Shown here: positions 39,569-47,476 of the stretch, piece after piece | How the letters are laid out: every line of letters starts with the position of its first letter | How positions within the stretch are numbered: the stretch's first letter is position 1 | Program-made: the position numbers and the translations under genes | The notes under the pieces: generated by a model | What the model saw: the letters and a program-made list of their open reading frames with translations, nothing else | What the model was told of the DNA's origin: nothing | The model's database searches: none | From: Hymenobacter chitinivorans DSM 11115 | Lineage (GTDB): Bacteria > Bacteroidota > Bacteroidia > Cytophagales > Hymenobacteraceae | DNA: 64,000 nucleotides | Reading direction: 5' to 3' | Assembly: GCF_002797555.1 (NCBI RefSeq) | Contig: NZ_PGFA01000004.1 | Span: forward strand, 434,001 to 498,000

Positions 39569-39569
39569 C

Positions 39570-40091
39570 ATGTCCGGCTTTGATATTCTGCTGCTGATTC
39601 CGCTGGCGGTGGGGGCCGTGAAGGGCTTCCGGCGGGGCCTGGTGCTGGAGGCGGCGTCGTTGCTGGCCTTCGTACTGGGCATTATCGGCGGGCTGGCCCT
39701 GCTCAGCGACGCTATTCCGCTGGTGCGCCACTACGTGGGTGAGGCCTTTGGGCTGCTGCCCATCGTGGCGTTTCTGCTGGTGTTCGTGCTCATTACCTGG
39801 GGTGTGCACCTGGCGGGTGGCCTGGTCAAGACGGCCGTGCACCTGACCCCCCTGGGCATGCTCGACAACGTGCTCGGCGGGGCGGCCGGGGCCCTGAAAT
39901 GGGTGCTGGGCATCAGCCTGCTGCTGCACGGCATCGGTTTCGCCGGCCTCAAGCTGCTTTCCCCCGCGGTAGTCGCCGACTCCCAGGTGCTGCCCGTCGT
40001 GGAGCAAGCCACCCCGTTTGCCCTCGAAATCGTGGGCTTCGTGATGCCCTTTGCCACCACGCTGCTCGAGCAGCTGCGCGGGGTGTTCTAA
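39570..40091 (+). CDS. cvpA: CvpA family membrane protein
   Basis: A 173-residue inner-membrane protein with four predicted helices (about 2-20, 28-48, 60-86 and 105-130). The opening GFDILLLIPLAVGAVKGFRRGLVLE and the later VHLTPLGMLDNVLGGAAGAL segment are typical of CvpA, a family linked to colicin V export and envelope stress in Enterobacteria; the role here is unknown. The ATG at 39570 is chosen by the family start. The leader is almost entirely repeat sequence. Confidence 0.85.
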   Translation: MSGFDILLLIPLAVGAVKGFRRGLVLEAASLLAFVLGIIGGLALLSDAIPLVRHYVGEAFGLLPIVAFLLVFVLITWGVHLAGGLVKTAVHLTPLGMLDNVLGGAAGALKWVLGISLLLHGIGFAGLKLLSPAVVADSQVLPVVEQATPFALEIVGFVMPFATTLLEQLRGVF

Positions 40092-40159
40092 CCAAACGCC
40101 GGGCGGCCGGTTGCTCGGGCGGGCCCCGACGCCCGAGCTGGAAAAAGCAGGCCGCTACC

Positions 40160-40167
40160 AACCTTTG
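40160..40167 (+). promoter_or_regulatory. Minus-7-like box of pabA/trpG
   Basis: AACCTTTG matches TAnnTTTG at all but the first base, 23 nt before the ATG pair at 40191. Confidence 0.4.
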
Positions 40168-40190
40168 CGCCGCCAACCGGCTCCTCCGCT

Positions 40191-40832
40191 ATGATGCGCC
40201 TGCTGCTGCTCGACAACTTCGACTCCTTCACCTTCAACCTGCTGGATTACTTTCAGCAGCTGGGGGCCACGGTGCAGGTGGTCCGCAACGACGTGTCGCT
40301 GGCCGAAATCAGGCAATATGAGTTCGACGGCATCGTTTTGTCGCCGGGACCCGGCACGCCGGCCAAGGCGGGCTGCCTGATGCAGGTCATCGAGGAATAT
40401 TACCAGCGCGTGCCCATGCTAGGCGTGTGCCTGGGCCACCAGGCCCTGGGTGAGTTCTTTGGGGCCCACCTTGCGCGGGCGGCGCGGCCCATGCACGGCA
40501 AGGTGTCGGATGTGGCCGTGGTCCGCCCCGACCCGCTGTTTGCCGGGCTGCCCACACAGTTTGCCGTCACGCGCTACCATTCACTGATTGTCAATTTATT
40601 ACCTCCTGATTTAGAGGCCCTGGCTTACACCACCGATGCGGCACACGAACTGATGGGATTCCGCCACCGTACCTACCCTCTGTACGGCGTCCAGTTTCAC
40701 CCCGAAGCGCTGCTCACTTCCCACGGATTGGCACTTCTCCGCAATTGGGTCAAGTGTTGTATCATTGCAAAGGATGGTCAGTCAGCCCTAGCCGGCCTCG
40801 AAATCTCCCCTGAAGATGGAATTGCAGATTAA
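40191..40832 (+). CDS. Glutamine amidotransferase component II (aminodeoxychorismate/anthranilate)
   Basis: A 213-residue class I glutamine amidotransferase. Oxyanion and nucleophile motifs are SPGPGTP and LGVCLGHQALGEFFG (Cys80), with the catalytic VQFHPEALLTSHG block near the end. It supplies ammonia from glutamine to PabB or TrpE. Which of the two it serves is not decided, and no pabB/trpE is in the window. The C-terminal tail (from about residue 190) is longer than usual. Translation may start at either of two adjacent ATG. It overlaps the next gene by 17 bp, so the pair is coupled. Confidence 0.85.
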   Translation: MMRLLLLDNFDSFTFNLLDYFQQLGATVQVVRNDVSLAEIRQYEFDGIVLSPGPGTPAKAGCLMQVIEEYYQRVPMLGVCLGHQALGEFFGAHLARAARPMHGKVSDVAVVRPDPLFAGLPTQFAVTRYHSLIVNLLPPDLEALAYTTDAAHELMGFRHRTYPLYGVQFHPEALLTSHGLALLRNWVKCCIIAKDGQSALAGLEISPEDGIAD

Positions 40833-41595
40833 GGAACAGAACGGTTTTCAGTATGTAGAAGAGGGCTCCGGCGAGGTGCTGCTGCTCCTACACGGCCTGT
40901 TTGGCGCGCTCAGCAACTGGCAGGACGTCATCCAGGAATTCGGTACCGACTACCGGGTTATTATCCCGCTGCTGCCCATCTACGACATGCCCCTGACCCA
41001 GGCTGGCGTGCCCGGGCTGGTGAATTACGTGGAAGACTTTCTGCGCGAAATGCGCCTGGAGGCACCCATGACGGTGCTCGGCAACTCCCTCGGCGGACAT
41101 ATTGCCCTGGTCTACGCCCTGCGCAACCCCCGCCTGGTGCAGCGCCTGGTGCTCACCGGCAGCAGCGGCCTGTTCGAGGATTCGATGGGCGGCTCCTTTC
41201 CCAAGCGCGGTAATTACAACTTCGTGCAGGAACGGGTGGCCTACACCTTCTACGACCCCAGCATTGCCACCAAGGACTTGGTCGACGAGGTATTTAACGT
41301 TACCAACTCCAACACCAAGGTGCTGCGCATCATCAACATTGCCCGCTCGGCCCAGCGCCACAACCTGGGCAAGGAACTCACCAAGATTACCGCGCCCACC
41401 CTGCTGGTCTGGGGTCTGAACGACACGATTACGCCCCCCGTAGTGGCCCACGAGTTTGCCCGCCTGCTACCCAACGCCGAGCTGCATTTCCTGGACCACT
41501 GCTGCCACGTGCCCATGATGGAACGTCCGCAGGATTTCAACCTGTTGCTCCGGCAGTTCCTGCGCCGCACGACTTTGGAGCCGGCCCTGCCGTAA
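40816..41595 (+). CDS. Alpha/beta hydrolase
   Basis: A 259-residue cytoplasmic alpha/beta hydrolase. The oxyanion block is LLLLHGLFGALSNW (about residues 22-35), the nucleophile elbow is GNSLGG (about 92), the acid is in VWGLNDTITPP (about 200), and His is in HCCHVPMMERP near residue 232. The triad is complete. The substrate is unknown. It begins inside the end of the glutamine amidotransferase gene in a different frame, so it is co-translated; no independent promoter is seen. Confidence 0.85.
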   Translation: MELQIKEQNGFQYVEEGSGEVLLLLHGLFGALSNWQDVIQEFGTDYRVIIPLLPIYDMPLTQAGVPGLVNYVEDFLREMRLEAPMTVLGNSLGGHIALVYALRNPRLVQRLVLTGSSGLFEDSMGGSFPKRGNYNFVQERVAYTFYDPSIATKDLVDEVFNVTNSNTKVLRIINIARSAQRHNLGKELTKITAPTLLVWGLNDTITPPVVAHEFARLLPNAELHFLDHCCHVPMMERPQDFNLLLRQFLRRTTLEPALP

Positions 41596-41676
41596 GTACC
41601 GCAAACAAATTGCCCCCTTGGGAGCTTATTGGCGCCCACCCTTTAGTTTAATTCTGGCTTTCAGTTCTTTCCGCCC

Positions 41677-42354
41677 ATGCATTCGATGATTGCTGAAGAC
41701 TTGCTCAACCAAATGATTCCGCCGCTGAAGGTGTCGGACTCAGCCGGGAAGGCGGCCAAGTGGCTGGAAGAATTCCACGTTGGCCAACTGCCCGTGCTCG
41801 ACAACCGCCTCTACCGTGGCCTGATTACCGAAGCCGATCTGCTCGACCACGACCAGCCCGACGAGCCCCTCACCAGCGTCGCCTTCGGCTTTGCCGACGT
41901 ACACGTGCAGCGCGACCAGCACTTTTACAGCATCATGGAGCTGGCCATCCAGAACAAGGTGCAGCTCGTGCCGGTGCTCGACGACAAGCAGGAATACCTG
42001 GGCGTGGTTACCGTGGGGGATACGCTGGCCGCTTTCGGCCAACTGCCCATTGCCGCCGGCCAAGGTGGTATTCTGGTGCTGTCCATGGATGAGCGTGACT
42101 ATTCCCTGACCCAAATTAGCCGCTACGTCGAGGAAAACAACGCCAAGGTCCTCAGTGCCCACGTAGCCCAGGACGAGCACGACCCCTACAAGATTCGCCT
42201 GACGCTAAAGCTCAATACCCCCAACATGGCCCGCATTACGGCCACGCTCGAGCGGTTTGGCTACGTCATTACCGCCCAGTTTAGCGGGGCCGGCGAAGTA
42301 GGTGAAAATGAGCAGGAGCGCTTCGACGGTCTGCTCAAGTACCTGAGCCTGTAG
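41677..42354 (+). CDS. CBS domain protein
   Basis: A 225-residue protein with a pair of CBS motifs (about residues 1-125, with VGQLPVLDNRLYRGLITEADL and LVPVLDDKQEYLGVVTVGDTL) and a C-terminal ACT-like segment (about 140-215, RYVEENNAKVLSAHVAQD). The protein is cytoplasmic and probably binds an adenosine nucleotide as a regulatory module. In Bacteroidota it sits beside nadK and the uppS-bamA cluster, as here. The alternative ATG is three codons downstream. Confidence 0.85.
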   Translation: MHSMIAEDLLNQMIPPLKVSDSAGKAAKWLEEFHVGQLPVLDNRLYRGLITEADLLDHDQPDEPLTSVAFGFADVHVQRDQHFYSIMELAIQNKVQLVPVLDDKQEYLGVVTVGDTLAAFGQLPIAAGQGGILVLSMDERDYSLTQISRYVEENNAKVLSAHVAQDEHDPYKIRLTLKLNTPNMARITATLERFGYVITAQFSGAGEVGENEQERFDGLLKYLSL

Positions 42355-42373
42355 GTGTCCTATTCCCGCCCGC

Positions 42374-43900
42374 GTGTTGCCTCCTGAACCAGTGGCGTTG
42401 CCCGATAGTGCCCGGCCTAATAAGCCCGGCACTAGGCAGCGTAACCCGCACCGCGTCACGCTCCGGGCTATTTTTCTGCTTCTGCTGCTTGGTGGGCTAC
42501 CCAGCTTCATAGCCGCGGCTGCCACTCTGCCCGACTCGGTGCGCCGGGCTCCGCTGGATAGCCTCATCCTGGCCCAGTGCCCCGGCTACCCCGTGCTGCG
42601 CGTGGGCCAGATCCTGTTCGTGGGCAACGACGTCACCAAGGAGCGGATTCTGCGGGCCGAGCTCGACTTCCGGGAAGGCGATACGCTTCGGGCTGCTACT
42701 CTGGCCCGCCGCCTCGAAGCCAACCGCCTGCGCGTGTTCAACCTGCAGCTGTTTCACCGGGTGCTGGTGCAGCCCGTGTGCCGCAACGGCGAGCTGACCA
42801 TCCTCTTTAGCGTGCAGGAGCGCTGGTACACCTTTCCCATCCCGATTCTGTCCCTGGCCGACCGCAACTTCCGGTCCTGGCTCGACCGGCCCGACCGGTG
42901 GCGCCGGGTAGATTACGGCCTGCACGTGGAGCGTAAGAACTTCCGGGGGCGCAACGAGGAAATCAGGGGCAACCTGCAGCTGGGCTTCAACCGCAAGTAT
43001 GAGCTCTTCTACGACACGCCCGGCTACGGCAAGCTCCGCCGCCTGGGCTTCGGCGTGGGTGGGTCCTATTTCCGCAGCCATTCCCTCGACTATGCCACCG
43101 TGGAAGACCGGCTAATCAACTTCCGCGACGATGCCGGCTTTCCCATCGAGCGGCGCTACGTCACGGCCGGGCTGCGCTGGCGCTACACCGTGCAGCGCCG
43201 CACCCTGCTCGACGTGTCTTACCACCGTGAAACCATTTCCGACTCCATCGTGCGTCGCAATCCGGACTACTACCTCTCCGGCAACCGGCGCGACTACGTG
43301 GATGTGGCCCTGACCACCATTTTCAACCACCGCAACACCTTCGCCTACCCGCTCACCGGGCACTACTTGCAAGTCAGCCTGATTCAGCGCGTATTTGTCA
43401 CCAAGGCCCCGCCCATTACTACGCTGCGGGCCGAAGTAGCAAAATACGTAGCGCTGGGACACGATTTTTACTACAATATTGGGATCCAAGGACAGGTGCG
43501 GGTCGGGGAGCGGGTAGCCTACGCCGACAACCGGGCCCTGGGCTACAGCGCCCTGGTGCGCGGCTACGACCAGTACGTTGTCGACGGCCGGCACTACGGC
43601 CTGGTGCAGCAGGGCGTCTCCTACCGCCTCTGGGACGCGGGCCGCCTCCGGCTCGGCGGCATCGACAACCCCAAAATCAACAGCATCCCGTTGGTGCTAT
43701 ATTTAAATACCTTTGCCGACGCTGGTTACGTGGCCAGCCGCAGCGCCGAGCGCGGCAGCCGCCTGCCCAACCGCCTGCAGGCCGCCGCCGGCATCGGTTT
43801 GCACCTAGTCACGTATTACGACCGGGTCATTACCCTCGAGTATACCCGCAATGTCCTCGGGCAAGGCGGGTTTTTTCTGCGCACTGAATTTCCCATCTAG
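42374..43900 (+). CDS. BamA/TamA-like outer-membrane protein with one POTRA domain
   Basis: A 508-residue protein. A long polar n-region is followed by a signal peptide hydrophobic core (about 32-47, LRAIFLLLLLGGLPSF). One POTRA-like domain follows (about 75-150: LFVGNDVTKERILRAELDFREGD), then a beta-barrel region of alternating strands ending LRTEFPI with a C-terminal aromatic pattern. It is about 330 residues shorter than BamA and has one POTRA rather than five, so it is probably a small Omp85-superfamily insertase or transporter. The start is GTG (42374), 19 nt after the CBS gene stop. Confidence 0.78.
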   Translation: MLPPEPVALPDSARPNKPGTRQRNPHRVTLRAIFLLLLLGGLPSFIAAAATLPDSVRRAPLDSLILAQCPGYPVLRVGQILFVGNDVTKERILRAELDFREGDTLRAATLARRLEANRLRVFNLQLFHRVLVQPVCRNGELTILFSVQERWYTFPIPILSLADRNFRSWLDRPDRWRRVDYGLHVERKNFRGRNEEIRGNLQLGFNRKYELFYDTPGYGKLRRLGFGVGGSYFRSHSLDYATVEDRLINFRDDAGFPIERRYVTAGLRWRYTVQRRTLLDVSYHRETISDSIVRRNPDYYLSGNRRDYVDVALTTIFNHRNTFAYPLTGHYLQVSLIQRVFVTKAPPITTLRAEVAKYVALGHDFYYNIGIQGQVRVGERVAYADNRALGYSALVRGYDQYVVDGRHYGLVQQGVSYRLWDAGRLRLGGIDNPKINSIPLVLYLNTFADAGYVASRSAERGSRLPNRLQAAAGIGLHLVTYYDRVITLEYTRNVLGQGGFFLRTEFPI

Positions 43901-43937
43901 CCCCGGCAGTAAGCCGGCTGCTGGTTACGTTTTTGTT

Positions 43938-44831
43938 ATGAAAATTGCGATTCTCGGCAAACCCTTCGACGAAGAAACCCTGCCGTTTCTGCAGGCCCTG
44001 CTCGACGACCTCGTCGCGCGCCGCACCGAAGTCATCATCGTCGAGTCGTTTCGCACTTACCTCGACAACCGCCTGCGCCTGCCCGAAGGCATCGGTACCT
44101 TCCGCCGCGGCGACTCCCTGCGCGACGTGCAGTTTGTCTTTAGCATCGGTGGCGACGGCACCCTGCTCGACACGGTCACCTACGTGGGCGCCCTGCAAAT
44201 TCCGATTCTGGGCATCAATACCGGCCGACTGGGTTTTCTGGCCACCATCACCGTCGAGCGCATCGCCCAGGCCATTGATGCCCTCTTTAAAGGTCACTTC
44301 GTCCTGGAAGAGCGCAGCCTGATCCGGGTCGAGACGGATCCGGAAGTTTTTGATGGTATCAACTTCGGCCTCAACGAGTTTTCGATTCTCAAGCGCGATA
44401 CGTCCTCCATGATTGTGGTGCACACGTATATCGACGGCGAGTACCTCAATTCGTACTGGGCCGATGGCCTGATCGTGGCCACGCCCACGGGTTCTACCGG
44501 CTATTCCCTGAGCTGTGGTGGACCCGTAATGTTGCCCCAGACCAACAATTTTATCATTGCTCCCGTATGTCCGCACAATCTGAATGTCCGTCCGCTCATC
44601 GTCTCCGACCGCAGCGTGATTTCCTTCGAGATTGAGGGCCGCAGCAATAACTTCCTGCTCTCCCTCGACTCGCGCTCGGTGGCCGTTGACGCCGGTATCC
44701 AGATTGCGGTTCGCCGCGAGAATTTTGCGGTGCGCTTGGTAAAGCTCAACCACGTTAACTTTCTGACTACGTTGCGCAGTAAGTTAAACTGGGGGCTCGA
44801 CAAGCGTAATCCGGCCGGTATCTTGCTCTAA
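43938..44831 (+). CDS. nadK: NAD kinase
   Basis: A 297-residue NAD kinase. The catalytic GGDGT motif (about residue 73) and the NE/ND region are present, with the conserved ATPTGSTGYSLSCGGP segment (about 180-196). It makes NADP(+) from NAD(+) and ATP. The frame is open to 43851, but ATG at 43938 starts MKIAILGKPF, the normal family start. It follows the BamA-like gene by 37 nt on the same strand. Confidence 0.94.
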   Translation: MKIAILGKPFDEETLPFLQALLDDLVARRTEVIIVESFRTYLDNRLRLPEGIGTFRRGDSLRDVQFVFSIGGDGTLLDTVTYVGALQIPILGINTGRLGFLATITVERIAQAIDALFKGHFVLEERSLIRVETDPEVFDGINFGLNEFSILKRDTSSMIVVHTYIDGEYLNSYWADGLIVATPTGSTGYSLSCGGPVMLPQTNNFIIAPVCPHNLNVRPLIVSDRSVISFEIEGRSNNFLLSLDSRSVAVDAGIQIAVRRENFAVRLVKLNHVNFLTTLRSKLNWGLDKRNPAGILL

Positions 44832-44878
44832 TACATTGACTTTTTCTTGTATTTCTTTTTTAAGTTCCCGGCAACCTC

Positions 44879-44886
44879 TACTTTTG
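44879..44886 (+). promoter_or_regulatory. Minus-7 promoter box of the first DUF6089 gene
   Basis: Exact TAnnTTTG (TACTTTTG), 73 nt before the ATG at 44960. Confidence 0.6.
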
Positions 44887-44959
44887 TCACTAACTGAACT
44901 CGTGCCCCTACGGTTTTAACGACGCTCACCTTCTTCGCATATCCTTAATCTCGCTCAAT

Positions 44960-45859
44960 ATGAAGCATTTCTTCACCAACATCTTGGCTCTGCTGCTAGT
45001 GATTTCGCTGGTCGCCACGGAGGCGAGTGCGCAACAGTTCAGTAAGCGAAAGCAGTACAACTCGGTTGGCGTAAGCATCAACGCAATGAACTACTTCGGT
45101 GACATTGTACCGAAAGCTAGCATTCCCAGCCTGCGTTTTGCCGCCACTCGCCCTAACATCGGCGTAAACTTCACCCACCGCTTTGCGCCCCGGATTTCGG
45201 CTCGTGTTGCTTTTGCCTACGGCCGTATCACCGGTGATGATGAGAAAGCCGCTGACAAAACCGATCCGGACGCCCGTTTCCGCTACCACCGCAACATGAA
45301 CTTCCGCAACGACATCCTTGAGCTGTCGGCCGTGGGTGTGTTCGACCTGATTGCTAACCGCAACAACTATATCAAGCGTCCGGACTTCGTTCCTTACGTA
45401 TTCGCTGGTATCGGCGTATTTCACCACAACCCTAAGGGTTTGGTACGTGGTGGGGTTGTTCCTTCAGATCTTTCGGAAGGGTCATACGTGAACCTGCAGC
45501 CTCTGCGCACGGAAGGTGTCGATTATAGCCTGACTGGCCTTTCAATTCCGTTCGGTGGCGGTGTTCGCTACAAAGTCAACAAAAGCTTCGATATTGGCCT
45601 GGAAATCGGCTGGCGCAAGACGTTCACCGACTACCTGGATGACGTAAGTCAGAACTACATTCCTGACGCGCAGCTGGCAACTCCCGCCGCCAAATATTTC
45701 GGCCGGGGCATCACTCGTACGGATGATGGATCGTATCCTAACTTCAACGTATCTGGCGAAATGCGCGGCAAGGGCAATGAAAAGGATTGGTACATCGTTA
45801 CCGGTCTTAACGTAAACTACATTCTCGCTCCGCGCGTTAAAAGCCCCAAATTCCGATAG
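44960..45859 (+). CDS. DUF6089 outer-membrane beta-barrel protein
   Basis: A 299-residue protein with a signal peptide (1-25, ending ASAQ) and a beta-barrel-like body. The YFGDIVPKASIP segment, a long loop and the repeated VSINAMN/IGVNFTHRF strand patterns match the Bacteroidota DUF6089 family, often near uppS, bamA and gliding genes. The terminal residues are less clearly aromatic than in Gram-negative barrels. The role is unknown. A second, shorter DUF6089-like gene begins 42 nt later. Confidence 0.8.
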   Translation: MKHFFTNILALLLVISLVATEASAQQFSKRKQYNSVGVSINAMNYFGDIVPKASIPSLRFAATRPNIGVNFTHRFAPRISARVAFAYGRITGDDEKAADKTDPDARFRYHRNMNFRNDILELSAVGVFDLIANRNNYIKRPDFVPYVFAGIGVFHHNPKGLVRGGVVPSDLSEGSYVNLQPLRTEGVDYSLTGLSIPFGGGVRYKVNKSFDIGLEIGWRKTFTDYLDDVSQNYIPDAQLATPAAKYFGRGITRTDDGSYPNFNVSGEMRGKGNEKDWYIVTGLNVNYILAPRVKSPKFR

Positions 45860-45901
45860 CCCGTTCTGGCTGGCTGTCGGGTCCAACTCACAGCTAGTCT
45901 A

Positions 45902-46651
45902 ATGACGCATTCGAATCTCTTCAAAACACTCCTTGTTTGCTTCGTGCAAGCCGGGAGTGTTTTTTTTGCTTTCTCCGCTGCCGCCCAGAACACGAGTGAA
46001 CTCGGGATTGGTATCGGGGGAATGGTGTACAAAGGAGAATTGGCCCCGGCCTATAAGTTCAATAATAATCGGCCCGCGGCTACCATCTTCTACCGCAAGG
46101 ATCTGTCGGCGCCCATTACCCTGCGCGGCAGTGCCCTTTGGGGCTTGGTCCGTGCCGATGATGCCAACGTGCAGGGGGTGAATGGCAACGTGGCCCCGCT
46201 GCCGGCCTACCGGCAAACCAACGTCAAAGGAAATATTCTGGAAGCCGCGGCAGCCGTGGAATACAACTTCTTCGATTACCGCAACCGCAAGGAGAAGGTA
46301 CACTTTACGCCCTACGTCTTCGTGGGGGTGGCCGGGTTTTTGGCCCGCACCCGCACTACCAGCAATGCTGGCCTCGACCAGCTGGAAAAAGATGGCAGCA
46401 CGCTGGGCTTGGCCATTCCGGCCGGTATTGGCTTTAAGCTGGCCCTGTCTCCCCGCTGGAACCTGGGCCTGGAAGCTGGGGCCCGCAAAGCCTTTACGGA
46501 CGACCTGGACCACTTAAGCACCCAAAATCCGCTCCTGGTGAATACCCACGACCAAGACTGGTATTTCTATAACGGATTGAGTGTTTCTTATACCTTTTAT
46601 AAAATTCACTGTCCCGATTCCTACAAGTCTAATCCTAAACTGCTGCGGTAG
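45902..46651 (+). CDS. Second DUF6089-like outer-membrane protein
   Basis: A 249-residue protein with a signal peptide (1-28, ending AAAQ). The GIGGMVYKGELAPAYKFNNNRP segment is typical of DUF6089. The barrel strands are shorter than in the upstream gene. It begins 42 nt after that gene and is likely cotranscribed with it. Its first codons contain a strong hairpin followed by eight T (45923-45967), which looks like a terminator set inside the coding sequence. The protein ends with a polar Asn/Ser/Lys tail. Confidence 0.78.
   Translation: MTHSNLFKTLLVCFVQAGSVFFAFSAAAQNTSELGIGIGGMVYKGELAPAYKFNNNRPAATIFYRKDLSAPITLRGSALWGLVRADDANVQGVNGNVAPLPAYRQTNVKGNILEAAAAVEYNFFDYRNRKEKVHFTPYVFVGVAGFLARTRTTSNAGLDQLEKDGSTLGLAIPAGIGFKLALSPRWNLGLEAGARKAFTDDLDHLSTQNPLLVNTHDQDWYFYNGLSVSYTFYKIHCPDSYKSNPKLLR
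45923..45967 (+). terminator. Terminator-like hairpin inside a coding sequence
   Basis: AAAACACTCC (45923-45932) pairs perfectly with GGAGTGTTTT (45954-45963), and a T run of eight spans 45960-45967. The stem lies in the signal-peptide region of the gene at 45902, so it could reduce read-through from the DUF6089 gene upstream. Confidence 0.6.
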
Positions 46652-46720
46652 AACTCGGATGGGCGGGGGCTTAATGCAACCATTTGCGTAACTTGCAGCC
46701 TCTTTACGCAAAAAGTACCG

Positions 46721-47467
46721 ATGGCCGCCCGGTCCGAACTAGACACTCAGAATATTCCTGCCCACGTTGCCGTCATCATGGATGGTAACGGCCGTTGGGC
46801 CAAAAAAAAAGGTGGACTCCGCATTTTCGGGCACCAAAGTGCTATTACTGCCGTTCGGGAAACTGTGGAAGGTGCCGCTGAGCTGGGGGTTCACTACCTG
46901 ACGCTGTACGCTTTTTCCACTGAGAACTGGGCGCGCCCCAAGCACGAGGTCATGGCCCTGATGCAGCTGCTGGTGCACACCATCCGGCAGGAAACTCCCA
47001 CGCTGCTCAAGAATAGCATCCGGCTGCAGTCCATTGGCGACGTGGCCAGCTTGCCCGAATCCTGCCAGCGGGAATTGCGCGAGTCCATTGAGCTCACCAA
47101 AGGCGGCTCCCGGATGACGCTGGTGCTGGCTTTGAGCTACAGCGGCCGGTGGGACCTGACGCAGGCGGCCCAGCGGTTGGCGGCGGATGTAGCCCGTGGC
47201 AGCGTGCAGCCCGAGCAGGTAACCGAGAATACTATTGCCGGTTACCTCGCCACCGCCGGCATGCCCGATCCGGAGCTGTTGATCCGGACCAGTGGAGAGC
47301 AGCGCATCAGTAATTTTTTGCTGTGGCAGCTGGCGTACACCGAACTCTACATAACGGAGGTACTGTGGCCGGATTTTCGGCGTGAGCACCTCTACGACGC
47401 CATCCAGGCCTATCAGCGCCGGGAGCGGCGCTTTGGCAAAACCAGTGAGCAGCTAACCGTTTCGTAA
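46721..47467 (+). CDS. uppS: Isoprenyl (undecaprenyl) diphosphate synthase
   Basis: A 248-residue cis-prenyltransferase. The substrate-binding VIMDGNGRWAKKK (with catalytic Asp21), the FSTENWARP block (about residue 68) and the late LIRTSGEQRISNFLLWQ are the family hallmarks. It builds the C55 lipid carrier for peptidoglycan and other envelope polymers. It starts 69 nt after the second DUF6089-like gene and is 9 nt from bamA, so it is in the envelope operon. Confidence 0.95.
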   Translation: MAARSELDTQNIPAHVAVIMDGNGRWAKKKGGLRIFGHQSAITAVRETVEGAAELGVHYLTLYAFSTENWARPKHEVMALMQLLVHTIRQETPTLLKNSIRLQSIGDVASLPESCQRELRESIELTKGGSRMTLVLALSYSGRWDLTQAAQRLAADVARGSVQPEQVTENTIAGYLATAGMPDPELLIRTSGEQRISNFLLWQLAYTELYITEVLWPDFRREHLYDAIQAYQRRERRFGKTSEQLTVS

Positions 47468-47476
47468 GTTTTTCGA

